A DNA stretch of 64,000 bases, from positions 126,223-190,222 of the forward strand of contig LXQE01000146.1 in the NCBI GenBank assembly GCA_003326195.1, read 5' to 3'. The notes below the pieces were generated by a model. That model made no database searches. It was not told where the DNA came from and worked only from the letters and a program-made list of their open reading frames with translations. This DNA is from Nostoc punctiforme NIES-2108. GTDB taxonomy: Bacteria; Cyanobacteriota; Cyanobacteriia; Cyanobacteriales; Nostocaceae. A program made the translations under genes and the position numbers. Shown in pieces: positions 31,603 through 41,084 of the stretch. Each line of letters begins with the position of its first letter. Within the stretch, counting starts at the first letter, position 1.

Positions 31603-31660
31603 TGAAGAGTCAAGAGTTAGGAATTCATCCCCTGCTCCCTGCTCCTCTTCCCCAATCCCC

Positions 31661-33580
31661 TCATCCCCCAGAAGCCTCACTAGTAGAAAGTTGAGATAAT
31701 TGGGCGAGGGATAGGTCTTCAACCTCTGGTAACTTTTCTAGAGAGAGGGGAGTGGATTGGGTAGCACCAGATAAGCGTTTTAAAAGGCTAGGTCTGGGGT
31801 CATGCAACAGATAAATAATGCGATCGCCAATTTCCCAATCTTGGTTAGCTGGCATTACCTGTAAGCGTTCTGCTCGTTCTACCAATAGCGGTATCAACAC
31901 CCCAGCCCGAATCTTTTCTTGGATGCGATCGCATTGAGTCGAAAACTCCAACTCATCTAGCGTAGTTGTCCCCAACTTCACTCGCCCATCATTCAAATAT
32001 TCATTCCAAGTTTTAATCGCTAAGTCTGGAATAAAAGCTTGATTAACTTTATTGCTAGCCGAGGTACTCGCTTGCGGATCGCGGGGAAAAACAGCTAAGA
32101 CGCGCGGGGGTTTAAACTCCTCAGCTGCTCGTTGAGCCAAAACAAAATTCACCTCCCCATTACTTGTCATAGCCAAAAAAGTACCTATAGAGCCAAGTCC
32201 TGCCTCTTCTAAAACAGCAGCATCCAGCGCACTGCTGGCAATCACCCGGAGATTTTGCGCCTCGGCTTGCACAAGACATTCGGGGTCAGTATCAATCATC
32301 ACCACGTTTTCTCCCCGTTCTTGAAAAAAGCGGGCAATCACAAGACTCAAGGGATTACAACCCACAATTACTGCCCCAGTTACGTCCTTAGAGGTGATTT
32401 GCAGCCATTTAGCAACCCAGCCAGCTGTTAGCCCTTGGCAGACAACAGTCATGATAATTGTCAGGAAAACTAAAGCTTTGATGGAATCACCGCCGTTAAT
32501 GCCTCTCTGTGTCAGGGAAATTGCAAAAAAAGAAGCTACAGAGGCGGCAACAATTCCTCTCGGAGCAACCCAGCTTAAAAACAGTTTCTGTCGCCAGTTG
32601 AGATCGCTGTTCCAGGTACACAACAAGATATTAATCGGGCGAACAACAAACATTAGTACCAAAACGGTGAATAAACTACCCCAACCCAAAGCAAACACAC
32701 TGGCAATGGATAGGTCAGCAGCTAATAAGATAAATAGCACCGAGACGCTGAGAATTGTCAGCTGACCTTTAAAGCTGCGTAACAGACGTTCTTCCGGGAC
32801 TGAGGAGTTAGCAAAAACTGCTCCTGCAACTACTGTTGTCATGACTCCCGATTCACTGCGGATCATCTGCGATAAGGTAAACAAGCTCCAAAGTATCGCC
32901 AACACCACTAAGTTTTTTAGCTCAAATGACAGAAAACTGGCGCGTTTGAAAATCAAACTCATCAGATAACCGCCAGCACCACCAATTGCTGCGCCAACAC
33001 CCAGGCGTATAAGTAAACCGACGATCGCATTGATGGGGTCAGCATCGCCGTTCAAAATCGTATCGAGAACAACGAAGGCGAGGATAGCCCCTACAGGGTC
33101 AATTAAAACCCCTTCTCCTTCCAAAAGTGTCGCCACTTGTCGATCTACATTGATTTGTTTGAGCAATGGTCCAACGACGGTTGGGCCTGTCACCACGACT
33201 ATAGAAGCATAGAGAAAAGCTATGTTCCAGGGAAATTCACCCAACCAATGAGCAGCCATACTCCCGCCAAGCAGGGTGATTAGTGTTCCTTGAGTGACGA
33301 GCAATTGTAGGCTGACTGAAACTCTACCTAACTCTCGCAAATCCAAGTTAAGTCCGCCTTCAAACAAAATGATTGCCGTTGCTAGAGCGACTATAACTTC
33401 CAGTCCAGTGCCTAGCACGTGGGGATGCAATAGCCCTATACCATCAGAGCCAAACAAAATGCCCAACAGCAATAACAAGACGATGCTGGGTACACGAAGG
33501 TATGCAGCCAGCACTTGGGCACTAATGCCTGCAAAGACAGCGATCGCCATCTGTATGGTGATTTCAAAAGATGCTTCCAT
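31661..33580 (-). CDS. Cation:proton antiporter (CPA family) with TrkA-N and TrkA-C-like domains
   Basis: LLLGILFGSDGIGLLHP, VAPRGIVAASVASFFAISL, VIVGCNPLSLVIARFFQERGENVVMIDTDPE. Confidence 0.9.
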   Translation of the reverse strand: MEASFEITIQMAIAVFAGISAQVLAAYLRVPSIVLLLLLGILFGSDGIGLLHPHVLGTGLEVIVALATAIILFEGGLNLDLRELGRVSVSLQLLVTQGTLITLLGGSMAAHWLGEFPWNIAFLYASIVVVTGPTVVGPLLKQINVDRQVATLLEGEGVLIDPVGAILAFVVLDTILNGDADPINAIVGLLIRLGVGAAIGGAGGYLMSLIFKRASFLSFELKNLVVLAILWSLFTLSQMIRSESGVMTTVVAGAVFANSSVPEERLLRSFKGQLTILSVSVLFILLAADLSIASVFALGWGSLFTVLVLMFVVRPINILLCTWNSDLNWRQKLFLSWVAPRGIVAASVASFFAISLTQRGINGGDSIKALVFLTIIMTVVCQGLTAGWVAKWLQITSKDVTGAVIVGCNPLSLVIARFFQERGENVVMIDTDPECLVQAEAQNLRVIASSALDAAVLEEAGLGSIGTFLAMTSNGEVNFVLAQRAAEEFKPPRVLAVFPRDPQASTSASNKVNQAFIPDLAIKTWNEYLNDGRVKLGTTTLDELEFSTQCDRIQEKIRAGVLIPLLVERAERLQVMPANQDWEIGDRIIYLLHDPRPSLLKRLSGATQSTPLSLEKLPEVEDLSLAQLSQLSTSEASGG

Positions 33581-33768
33581 GTTGTAGATTTTGAGCGATT
33601 TATTTCAAAATCTCTTGTAAAAAACCGTAGATATTAACTCTACAGGGTACAACATCATACCCTTTGTTCCTTGCTGTCTTCAGCGTTTGTTAGATATGTG
33701 TATACCCCGAAATTCCCAGCGCCCAACGCTGACGCACCCTGCGGCTGACCGCAGAAGTATCTACGGAC

Positions 33769-33868
33769 TTATCGTACATTGAAGGGTTTAAGACCCCTAC
33801 GTCTATACGTAGCACCAGTTTCAGTCGGGGTTTAAATCCCCGTCTGAAATGTCTTTAATTTTGAATTT
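33769..33868. repeat. Dispersed repeat of about 100 bp, copy 1 (core ttcagtcggggtttaaatccccgtctgaaa)
   Basis: Inverted copy at 62377-62476. Confidence 0.75.
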
Positions 33869-34016
33869 TGAATTTTGAATTGTTAACTGTCTCCATATCT
33901 TTGTATCCTCTTTAAGCTTTTGCTTCCACCCAGTTTAGCTGCCACAAACTTTTTTTGGCAAAACCTGTTGACAAGAGCAAGAAAATTGGTTAACTTATAA
34001 AAGGTCTGAGTCCGAT

Positions 34017-34089
34017 GCCCCCATCGTCTAGAGGCCTAGGACACCTCCCTTTCACGGAGGTAACGGGGATTCGAATTCCCCTGGGGGTA
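34017..34089 (+). tRNA. tRNA-Glu (TTC)
   Basis: gcccccatcgtctagaggcctaggacacctccctttcacggaggtaacggggattcgaattcccctgggggta cloverleaf. Confidence 0.96.
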
Positions 34090-34140
34090 CTTAAAAACAA
34101 TAAAAAGCAAAAGCTTTTTTGTCTGAAATCTAGCAATAAA

Positions 34141-34173
34141 AACCATCATCCAGGAATACCCTGAATGATGGTT
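34141..34173. terminator. Terminator hairpin
   Basis: aaccatcat ... atgatggttt. Confidence 0.6.
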
Positions 34174-34182
34174 TAATTGTTG

Positions 34183-34770
34183 TTATGCATACGGTTCTTT
34201 GCTGGCTAGCTCTTCTACACGTTGGTGAATAGCCAAAAGATTTAACCGCAAATCTTTGCTCAGACGATTTTCAATCATTCCCACTGGCATAGTGAGTTTA
34301 GGCCAAACTTGAATTGTATAGGACAGATTTGTTCCTAGATACTCACCGAAAGAATAAGGCTCTAAGCACCAGCTACCAGAAAAGCCTTTAAAATCTCCCT
34401 CGACCATACGGAAATTAATTGCTTTAGGGAAGCATTCTTCCAAATCTAGAACTACCCGCGCACAAAAGTTAAAATTCAGTAAGCGTTGGGAGCCTACTTG
34501 CTCCAGTCGAATTCCACCATCGGGATGCTCGATTAGACAACTCTTGGCGAGGTTGGGGAGGAAGTCTGGTAAGGCTTCATAATTTGTCAGAACCTTCCAG
34601 ATTTGCTCCACTGGATGGGGAATTTGGACTTTAGCGCTGATTTGCCGCTGTCGTTCTGCTATTTTCTCAATTTGAACTTCTACTTGAGCAAGCAAATCCC
34701 CTTCTAGGTTGGTGTCATCAGTGGAAGATTGCAAATCAGAGTTCTCTGTTGTGTTCTGTTTTTTAGTCAC
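34183..34770 (-). CDS. SRPBCC (polyketide cyclase/dehydrase-like) family protein
   Basis: ISAKVQIPHPVEQIWKVLTNYEALPDFLPNL. Confidence 0.85.
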   Translation of the reverse strand: MTKKQNTTENSDLQSSTDDTNLEGDLLAQVEVQIEKIAERQRQISAKVQIPHPVEQIWKVLTNYEALPDFLPNLAKSCLIEHPDGGIRLEQVGSQRLLNFNFCARVVLDLEECFPKAINFRMVEGDFKGFSGSWCLEPYSFGEYLGTNLSYTIQVWPKLTMPVGMIENRLSKDLRLNLLAIHQRVEELASKEPYA

Positions 34771-34778
34771 TTTCAGAA

Positions 34779-36923
34779 TTATGGTTTGCTTTCGTCAGAA
34801 AATTGGGGCAGAGTCAAGGTGAAGCAAATTTCGCTCTGTTCAGAATCCGAAATTGGGAGACTTGCAACAGCGATCGCTCCATTGAGATGCTGCACTAAAG
34901 ACTTGACTAGAGCAAGTCCCAAGCCAGTCCCTGGAGTCCAGCGCCCTTTTCCCCGACGGAACTTATCAAAGATATAGGTCGCTTCTTCTTCAGAGATGGC
35001 ACGTCCTGTATTCGTCACCTTCATGATAACTTGATCGATTTGTTGATCGACTCGATGAACCGCTTCAAGGCGGACTATTGTATCAGGCTCTGAGTATTTA
35101 CAGGCATTCGTTAACAATTCTTGCAGGATGCGGTCAAAACTCTCCAGTTCAGTTTGCAGTTTGAGCGATTCCTCTGGCAAATCTACAGAAATTTTTAATC
35201 CCTTTTCCGCAAGTTTTTTCTCAAAAGATGCTGCTATATCTTGAATTCTAGTATTTAAATCTATAGATTCTAATTGCGGGGCTTCGTGAGGCGAATCTAG
35301 CTTTTGGAGTGTCAACAAGTCATTAATCAAGTTGATTTCCTTTGAACATTCCTGCTCAAGAATATCTAGATATCTACCCTGACGTTCTGGTGCTATTCCT
35401 GGCAAACGCAAGTTTTTTATTGACATCAGCATATTTGTCAAGGGGTAGCGTAGGCGATCGCTCATGTTACTCAAAAATTCATCTTTGAGTTCATTGAGTT
35501 TCCGTAGCTGCTCAACATACTGCCGTGTTCTTTCATGCAATTTTGCCTGGAGTTCCAGACTACTCTGAAGTTTTGCCGTCCGTTCATCTACCAAAGTTTG
35601 CACTTGGCGCAATGTCTGTGACTGAATTATGGCGTTACTCACTTGAGCGCAAACCATTTCCACAAGATTTAATTCTGCTACTTGCCAATTGCGAATCACA
35701 GATTGCTGTAGCACCAAGAATCCTAAAATTTTACCTTGACTTTCCAATGGCACTAAAAGTACCGCAGGCAATTCCTCTATTGCAAATAATGGTGTAGCTG
35801 TCAAGGTCTCGTTTTGGTCTGTATAATCATCGAAGATTACTGGTTTTCCAGAGTCCATGAAGGCACGCTGGCATAAACCACAGTCTGAAACTAAGAAAGA
35901 CTGAGCTAAGGTGTCTGGTTTACTAGTGCCGAAATTTTGTGTTTCCCTTGCCCATTCACCAATTACGGTAGCTTTCGCTTTGGGGATTTGTTTTTTAGCT
36001 TGAGTCCTAAATAGTGGATCTGTATATTTCAGCAGTATGAGCAAACCCCGATCTGCCTGTAGAGATTCGGCAGTGGAGGCAATAACTAACTGGAGCATTT
36101 GATTTAGCTCCAAGTTGCTACGATTCAATAAAGTTAATTGCTTAATCAAACTTTGATGCTGGTGGCTCTTTTGCAGGGACTGCTCTTGATGGGCAATTTG
36201 TTGAGCTTGTGCCACTCCAGAAAAAGCGATCGCGCAAGCCGACTCCACTTCTTTGAGCAATTGTTTTTCTGATTCACTCCATTCATAAGGTTGGAATTTA
36301 ATCAGATTAATCACTCCATTATTATTACCACCAAAGCGAGTGGGAATTGCCAAAACCGCTTTTATCGGTAGTGGTAAATATTGACACCCAATTACCAGAC
36401 TGTTCTGAATGATCGAAATGTCTTCAATAGTCAATGGTTGGGCAGCGCATTGCAGCACTGGCGAGTGCATAAGCAACTGTTCCATCGAAAACATTTCTTC
36501 TGGGTGTGGCAACCCTAGAAACTCATCAGCACACCAATTAGTAGTAGTTGCTTCGTCAGATGTCTCATCCGCCACCGAAACTAAGCAACAGCAATCTACT
36601 TGAAAAGCAACTCCTAGCAATTGGGCAATCTCTTGCAGCATCAAAGCCGTAGCAGAGCTATTAGCAATGATTTGGTTAATCTTTTGTACCAACTCGCGGG
36701 CAGGTTCTTCCTGATGCTGCATCAGCTTGACTTGGTAAGGTTGTAGTCGATCTATGTCATCTATGTAATGTGGCGGCGATGATAAAGGCTTTTTCATTTC
36801 TGGCCCGCCCTCGGATAATAACCCCATTGTTCTTGCACCCAACCTTTTGGCATATTCTTCACCGTTAGTTGTGTTGCTACACCCTGAATAATTGACAAAT
36901 TTTGTGTGAATACTTTCTCTCAC
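34779..36923 (-). CDS. GAF-domain sensor histidine kinase
   Basis: GAF repeats, DEFLSNMSDRLRYPLTNML, GTGLGLALVKSLVQHLNG. Confidence 0.85.
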   Translation of the reverse strand: MRESIHTKFVNYSGCSNTTNGEEYAKRLGARTMGLLSEGGPEMKKPLSSPPHYIDDIDRLQPYQVKLMQHQEEPARELVQKINQIIANSSATALMLQEIAQLLGVAFQVDCCCLVSVADETSDEATTTNWCADEFLGLPHPEEMFSMEQLLMHSPVLQCAAQPLTIEDISIIQNSLVIGCQYLPLPIKAVLAIPTRFGGNNNGVINLIKFQPYEWSESEKQLLKEVESACAIAFSGVAQAQQIAHQEQSLQKSHQHQSLIKQLTLLNRSNLELNQMLQLVIASTAESLQADRGLLILLKYTDPLFRTQAKKQIPKAKATVIGEWARETQNFGTSKPDTLAQSFLVSDCGLCQRAFMDSGKPVIFDDYTDQNETLTATPLFAIEELPAVLLVPLESQGKILGFLVLQQSVIRNWQVAELNLVEMVCAQVSNAIIQSQTLRQVQTLVDERTAKLQSSLELQAKLHERTRQYVEQLRKLNELKDEFLSNMSDRLRYPLTNMLMSIKNLRLPGIAPERQGRYLDILEQECSKEINLINDLLTLQKLDSPHEAPQLESIDLNTRIQDIAASFEKKLAEKGLKISVDLPEESLKLQTELESFDRILQELLTNACKYSEPDTIVRLEAVHRVDQQIDQVIMKVTNTGRAISEEEATYIFDKFRRGKGRWTPGTGLGLALVKSLVQHLNGAIAVASLPISDSEQSEICFTLTLPQFSDESKP

Positions 36924-37478
36924 CTGTTATAGCCCTTTTCTATCTCAGATAGCCAAATTTCCATTGAATCAAGCAAATTGCTACACAAATTGCTACATTG
37001 TTACATAAGTAATAAAATTCTTAAGATATCCTATAAATGCTTAAGTTAGCTTATTTTCAACTACTCTATCTTGAAATAATTACTAACTCTATCCTGTCTG
37101 TAAGTATACATAAACCGTAATTTCTCTGGAATTACAGCAAAATTCCCCTTTTAAGCGCGTAAAATTACGCAACCTGTTTATAAAGTTTTATTACATTTTT
37201 TGAAAAACTAGTAGGTTTAACAAGCTACTCCTTGATCTCCGTAACTCTCAGTAAAATATCAATAAAAGTAAAGGAGGCAGGAGGAGGTTGCAATTTTGGC
37301 TAAATTTTAAATGCAGCCCAGTAGTAAAAATAACTAGGCTGCATTCGTCTGAATATAAAACTAAACGACATCTATTTTCAGAACTATATTTTTTAAAGTA
37401 ATAAGAGCATTTTGTACTCCCTGTTGGTGGTGGCGGGCTAGATGCCCGCCCTACACCAGGTTTCAAAATGGACGAAGT

Positions 37479-37814
37479 TTATCCAGCCAAGCTCTCGACA
37501 CTCAGAGGAACCATATCGCCATTCCTCGTTAGTCCTAACAACATCGGTTCTTGGGGTTGAATTAGTTGACCTGTAAGTACACAGCGTTCTTCTTGTTGAG
37601 CTGTGGCAGCTATGCTAGCTCGAATGTCGGATCGCGAAAATCGAGGCTTCCACTCACCTGATTTTTGCTGGACATAATTCCAAAGGATATCTCGGATCAG
37701 AGCTTGATATCCCTGATTCCCAGCTATTTCTTTGAGCTTATCTTTGAGTTCCCGTTCTAGGCGAATGCTGGTAACTTCCATATCGGTGGTTGGGGTGCGA
37801 GCGATCGTATGCAT
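37479..37814 (-). CDS. RHH-like small regulatory protein (conserved cyanobacterial hypothetical)
   Basis: MEVTSIRLERELKDKLKEIAGNQGYQALIRDILWNYV. Confidence 0.7.
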   Translation of the reverse strand: MHTIARTPTTDMEVTSIRLERELKDKLKEIAGNQGYQALIRDILWNYVQQKSGEWKPRFSRSDIRASIAATAQQEERCVLTGQLIQPQEPMLLGLTRNGDMVPLSVESLAG

Positions 37815-38097
37815 CAGTTTTTCTCCTTAAAGGTATAGACAGGATAGTAATACAAGTGTAGTATGTTTAAAGGAATGTTCAATAGGTGAAATTTTCTGTG
37901 AAATCCATTTACCCCATCTCTACTTCAATTTTGTGCCTTACCAATTGCCGAACCAATTGGGAATCAGCTGCTATGGAAGTGGAGTATTTATTTATGGGCG
38001 ATGGTAGCCGAAATCATGGGCAAATCACAGAGGGGAATGATGATTATAAGTATGTAGGCTTTAGTGCACTAATTGCAAAACCACAACTAAATCAAAA

Positions 38098-38203
38098 AAG
38101 CGGGGGGTACAGGCGAAGGAATCCTGTACCGATATGAGACCAGAAAATTTTCCGGTCAATTCTAACCCCCGCTTCACCGAAAACTTGAAGCGGGGGTTTT
38201 TTT
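38098..38203 (+). promoter_or_regulatory. Attenuator-like structured leader with intrinsic terminator upstream of the HNH gene
   Basis: Terminator cccccgcttca-ccgaaaact-tgaagcggggg-TTTTTTT at 38166-38203; upstream aagcggggg (38098-38106) can compete for cccccgctt; hairpin ggtacagg/cctgtacc at 38106-38130. Confidence 0.65.
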
Positions 38204-38218
38204 ATAAGGAGTTAAGCT

Positions 38219-38758
38219 GTGACGATATCTTCCATGCGCGGCGCGAACGCAATGCAAGTGTTAGAGCAATCTGTGGTGGTGTTTTCTCAAAATTACTTGC
38301 CACTATGTCGGGTCAATATCAAGCGGGCGATTGTGCTGTTAGTAACCAACAAGGCGCAACCGCTGGGTTTTACCAGAGAAAGCGGATGGCAAGTTCACTC
38401 ACCCAGTTTGGTTATTGATGTGCCAAAACACATTCGCTTAACAATCACTTCTAATGAGCGGATGTGGAAAGTTCCGCCAGTGAATCGGCGGGAAGTGTTG
38501 CGACGAGATCATCACAGTTGCCAATATTGCGGTAGTGGCAAACATCTAACGCTAGATCATGTGATGCCGCGTTCTAAAGGCGGTTCTCACACTTGGGATA
38601 ACGTAGTCGCAGCTTGTGAAAGATGTAACTCCCGTAAAGGCGATCGCACCCTGTTTGAAGCTGGTATGCAACTGCGTACCAAACCAAAAGCGCCAATGCA
38701 CCCCGCGATTTCTTTTGCTGAACAGTTTTGGATAGATATGCAAGCAAACCTGGAATAA
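38219..38758 (+). CDS. HNH endonuclease
   Basis: CQYCGSGKHLTLDHVMPRSKGGSHTWDNVVAACERCNSRKGDRT; start may be an internal ATG. Confidence 0.92.
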   Translation: MTISSMRGANAMQVLEQSVVVFSQNYLPLCRVNIKRAIVLLVTNKAQPLGFTRESGWQVHSPSLVIDVPKHIRLTITSNERMWKVPPVNRREVLRRDHHSCQYCGSGKHLTLDHVMPRSKGGSHTWDNVVAACERCNSRKGDRTLFEAGMQLRTKPKAPMHPAISFAEQFWIDMQANLE

Positions 38759-38774
38759 CAGGAGAGCATAAGGA

Positions 38775-39164
38775 ATGCTGAAATTAACTTACACTGAAAG
38801 CAGTTTTGATTTGGAATGTGTCACTTTGTCGCTAGAAGAATGGGTAGCGCAACGAGTGATTTTAGCCCTGCGAGTTGGGCAAGGTTTGTGCATTGAACCC
38901 ACTACCGCTTCCTTTTTGCTTCCTGTTGATTTGCCAGGAGTAGAAGTACTGAGGTCTGAGGTAAAAAGAGATGACAGAGAAATCATTGCCCTCTGTGCGT
39001 GCGATGCCGAATATATGGAAGTCACCCTGCGGGGTTCTTGGCTATCAGCTAGTTCTAAGGATTCTGTCGGTGTGTTTGTCACTACTATGGGCGATCGCGC
39101 TGAGTTCTTTTTGCACAAACTTTGGCAAGAAGCTCAATCTTGTGCTTCTGTGATGAGTGAATAA
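38775..39164 (+). CDS. Conserved hypothetical protein
   Basis: 129 aa ORF 16 nt downstream of the HNH gene. Confidence 0.7.
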   Translation: MLKLTYTESSFDLECVTLSLEEWVAQRVILALRVGQGLCIEPTTASFLLPVDLPGVEVLRSEVKRDDREIIALCACDAEYMEVTLRGSWLSASSKDSVGVFVTTMGDRAEFFLHKLWQEAQSCASVMSE

Positions 39165-39174
39165 ACGAAATAGT

Positions 39175-39199
39175 CGGGTGAGGAGAATTTCTCACCCTT
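39175..39199. terminator. Bidirectional terminator hairpin between convergent genes
   Basis: gggtgaggagaatttctcaccc. Confidence 0.65.
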
Positions 39200-40044
39200 T
39201 ATTGCGCCATTTTTAGTAGTTCAGGAATTGTCACAAATCGGTAGCCTTGCTGTTTGAGTCCGTTGATGATTTGTGGCAAAGCTTCTACAGTTCTATAGCG
39301 ATCGCCACCACCATCATGCATTAAAACAATAAAACCAGGTTTCGCGCCTTTCAGGACATTATTTACAAATGCCTGGGGTTTGGCGTGAGGATCGGTATCA
39401 GCGGAAGTTAGCGACCACATAATGACAGCATCTTTCTGGCTTTTCGCGTAAGCGGCTAGTCCGTTATTTAAAAAGCCTCCAGGAGGACGAAACAGAGAAG
39501 TTTTGACTCCTGTAGTTTTGTATATTAAATCGGCTGTGCGATCAATTTCACTCTTGGCTGTGGCTTCATCCATTCGCCGATACCAATGATGCCAAGTATG
39601 GTTGCCAATGGCGTGTCCCTCGGCTATTTCACGCTTGGCTAAGTCTGGATTTGCTTGTAAAGCTTGTCCTACCCAAAAGAATGTTGCTTTAACATCATTT
39701 TGCTTCAAGATATCCAGCATTTCTAGGGTTGTCTTTGGCCAGGGCCCATCATCAATGCTGAGAGCAATAACCTTTTCGTTGTTGCTGGGTTGAACCTTAT
39801 AAACTGTTTTTCCCTGAAATTTATCTGGGACTGTAAAGGTAGGGTTTTCTACTTTGACTGATGGCGGTAGCTGGGCATTAATTTTGCCCTTTGCTGGATC
39901 TGGAAGTGCAGTGTGGATTTTGCTTAAAGGCTTGTTCAACCCCGATTGTGGGGAGATAGCTGGGGCAATACTACAAGCTGTAATCGTAGAGGCGATCGCG
40001 ACAATACTAATTATCTGTTGTCGCTTGAGGTAATTGTCTGTCAC
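39199..40044 (-). CDS. Polysaccharide deacetylase family protein
   Basis: VIALSIDDGPWPKTTLEMLDILKQNDVKATFFWVG, GHAIGNHTWHH. Confidence 0.93.
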   Translation of the reverse strand: MTDNYLKRQQIISIVAIASTITACSIAPAISPQSGLNKPLSKIHTALPDPAKGKINAQLPPSVKVENPTFTVPDKFQGKTVYKVQPSNNEKVIALSIDDGPWPKTTLEMLDILKQNDVKATFFWVGQALQANPDLAKREIAEGHAIGNHTWHHWYRRMDEATAKSEIDRTADLIYKTTGVKTSLFRPPGGFLNNGLAAYAKSQKDAVIMWSLTSADTDPHAKPQAFVNNVLKGAKPGFIVLMHDGGGDRYRTVEALPQIINGLKQQGYRFVTIPELLKMAQ

Positions 40045-40166
40045 ATCAGGCTTTTAAAGATTCACCCAATCATAAGCTGTAGTTTGACTTTTCAGAGGGT
40101 TTAGCAAGTTCAAATCTAAGTGCAGAAGCTTTTCTAGACAATTTCAAAAAAACTTTCTAAAACCCC

Positions 40167-40195
40167 TTGACACCTTTTGTAGTATTTTGTAGTAT
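40167..40195 (+). promoter_or_regulatory. Consensus-like sigma70-type promoter upstream of the tRNA array
   Basis: TTGACA (40167-40172) - 17 nt - TAGTAT (40190-40195). Confidence 0.55.
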
Positions 40196-40464
40196 ATTTG
40201 TAGTGAGGCGAAAGACAAAGCTTCTCAAGAGTCAAATTTATGTTCTACATACAACTAAAGGACAGGCGTTGGAATAAACCAGAGTCCCCAGCCAACAAAG
40301 CTGCTTTTACTTGCAAACCATCGGCAGTAGAGGCAATAAATGAAAAAAGTTCTAATTTTGCACTCATCAAAACCACTGAATACATCCGTAATACACAACA
40401 GGCTTGCTACCTAGAATTTCGGTTGTTTTTTTAACAGTTTCTAACAGTAAAAAGTCAATTTTCT

Positions 40465-40478
40465 GAACCTTGAAAACT
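40465..40478 (+). promoter_or_regulatory. boxA-like antitermination motif in the tRNA-array leader
   Basis: GAACCTTGAAAACT, matching from memory the boxA-like motif of cyanobacterial 16S-23S spacers. Confidence 0.5.
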
Positions 40479-40507
40479 AAATAAGAAATGGGCAAGTTCA
40501 CCAACAA

Positions 40508-40545
40508 AATCTGTGCCTAAAAACCTCAAGGTTTAGGTACAGATT
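40508..40545 (+). other. Long hairpin immediately upstream of the first array tRNA
   Basis: aatctgt-g-cctaaaaacc-tcaa-ggtttagg-t-acagatt. Confidence 0.7.
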
Positions 40546-40554
40546 CCAAAAAAT

Positions 40555-40628
40555 CGGGGTGTAGCTCAATTGGCTAGAGCGTTCCGTTGTCTGCGGAAAT
40601 GTTGCGGGTTCAAGTCCCGTCACCCTGG
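40555..40628 (+). tRNA. tRNA-Asp (GTC), array member 1
   Basis: Anticodon arm ttccg-ttGTCtg-cggaa; T-arm gcggg-ttcaagt-cccgt. Confidence 0.9.
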
Positions 40629-40632
40629 TTGC

Positions 40633-40706
40633 AGTCCTGTAGGCGAATAGTTTAAGCCGTCAGTTTCTCAAACTGAAGATTGCGAGTACGAATCTCGTCG
40701 GGACTC
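40633..40706 (+). tRNA. tRNA-Glu (CTC), array member 2
   Basis: Anticodon arm tcagt-ttCTCaa-actga; T-loop tacgaat slightly atypical. Confidence 0.7.
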
Positions 40707-40712
40707 CCAAAT

Positions 40713-40785
40713 GGCTGAGTAGCCAAGTGGTCGAAGGCATTGGTCTGCAAAACCGACATCGTGAGTTCAAATCTCACCTCAGCCT
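40713..40785 (+). tRNA. tRNA-Cys (GCA), array member 3
   Basis: ttggt-ctGCAaa-accga; acceptor ggctgag/ctcagcc. Confidence 0.88.
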
Positions 40786-40792
40786 CTGGTGC

Positions 40793-40863
40793 CGCAGTGT
40801 AGCTTAACGTAAAGCCCCTGGCTCATAACCGGGTCGATGCGGGTTCAAGTCCCGCCACTGCTA
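40793..40863 (+). tRNA. tRNA with CAT anticodon (Met or Ile2), array member 4
   Basis: cctgg-ctCATaa-ccggg; followed by encoded CCA. Confidence 0.8.
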
Positions 40864-40869
40864 CCAAAT

Positions 40870-40941
40870 GCAGGGATGGTGTAACGGCAACACCTCGTGA
40901 CTCCAAATCCGATGTTCTAGGTTCAAATCCTAGCCCCTGCG
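40870..40941 (+). tRNA. tRNA-Trp (CCA), array member 5
   Basis: Anticodon loop ctCCAaa, stem imperfect; T-arm ctagg-ttcaaat-cctag. Confidence 0.7.
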
Positions 40942-41005
40942 TCAGACAATTTTGGATTTTTGAGATTAATAAATTTAATCCAAAATCTAAAATTCGCTCA
41001 ATTAT

Positions 41006-41077
41006 GCCCTCGTGGACGAATGGTTAAGTCAGTGTTCTTTCAAAGCACAGATGCGAGTTCAATTCTCGTCGGGGGAA
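41006..41077 (+). tRNA. tRNA-Glu (TTC), array member 6
   Basis: gtgtt-ctTTCaa-agcac; T-arm gcgag-ttcaatt-ctcgt. Confidence 0.85.
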
Positions 41078-41084
41078 TGATTAT

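Noticed and set aside
37886-38418. ORFs 37886-38137 and 38134-38418
   Set aside because: The latter reads through the terminator and overlaps the HNH gene in another frame; the former covers the likely leader region with no recognisable protein.
38098-38758. HEARO/IsrB (OMEGA) RNA-guided system
   Set aside because: The HNH protein is only about 179 aa with no RuvC segments, and the leader is too short and terminator-like for an omega RNA; better read as a common cyanobacterial HNH protein with an attenuator-like leader.
40240-40434. 64 aa ORF in the array leader
   Set aside because: No ribosome-binding site or recognisable family; lies in the probable untranslated leader.
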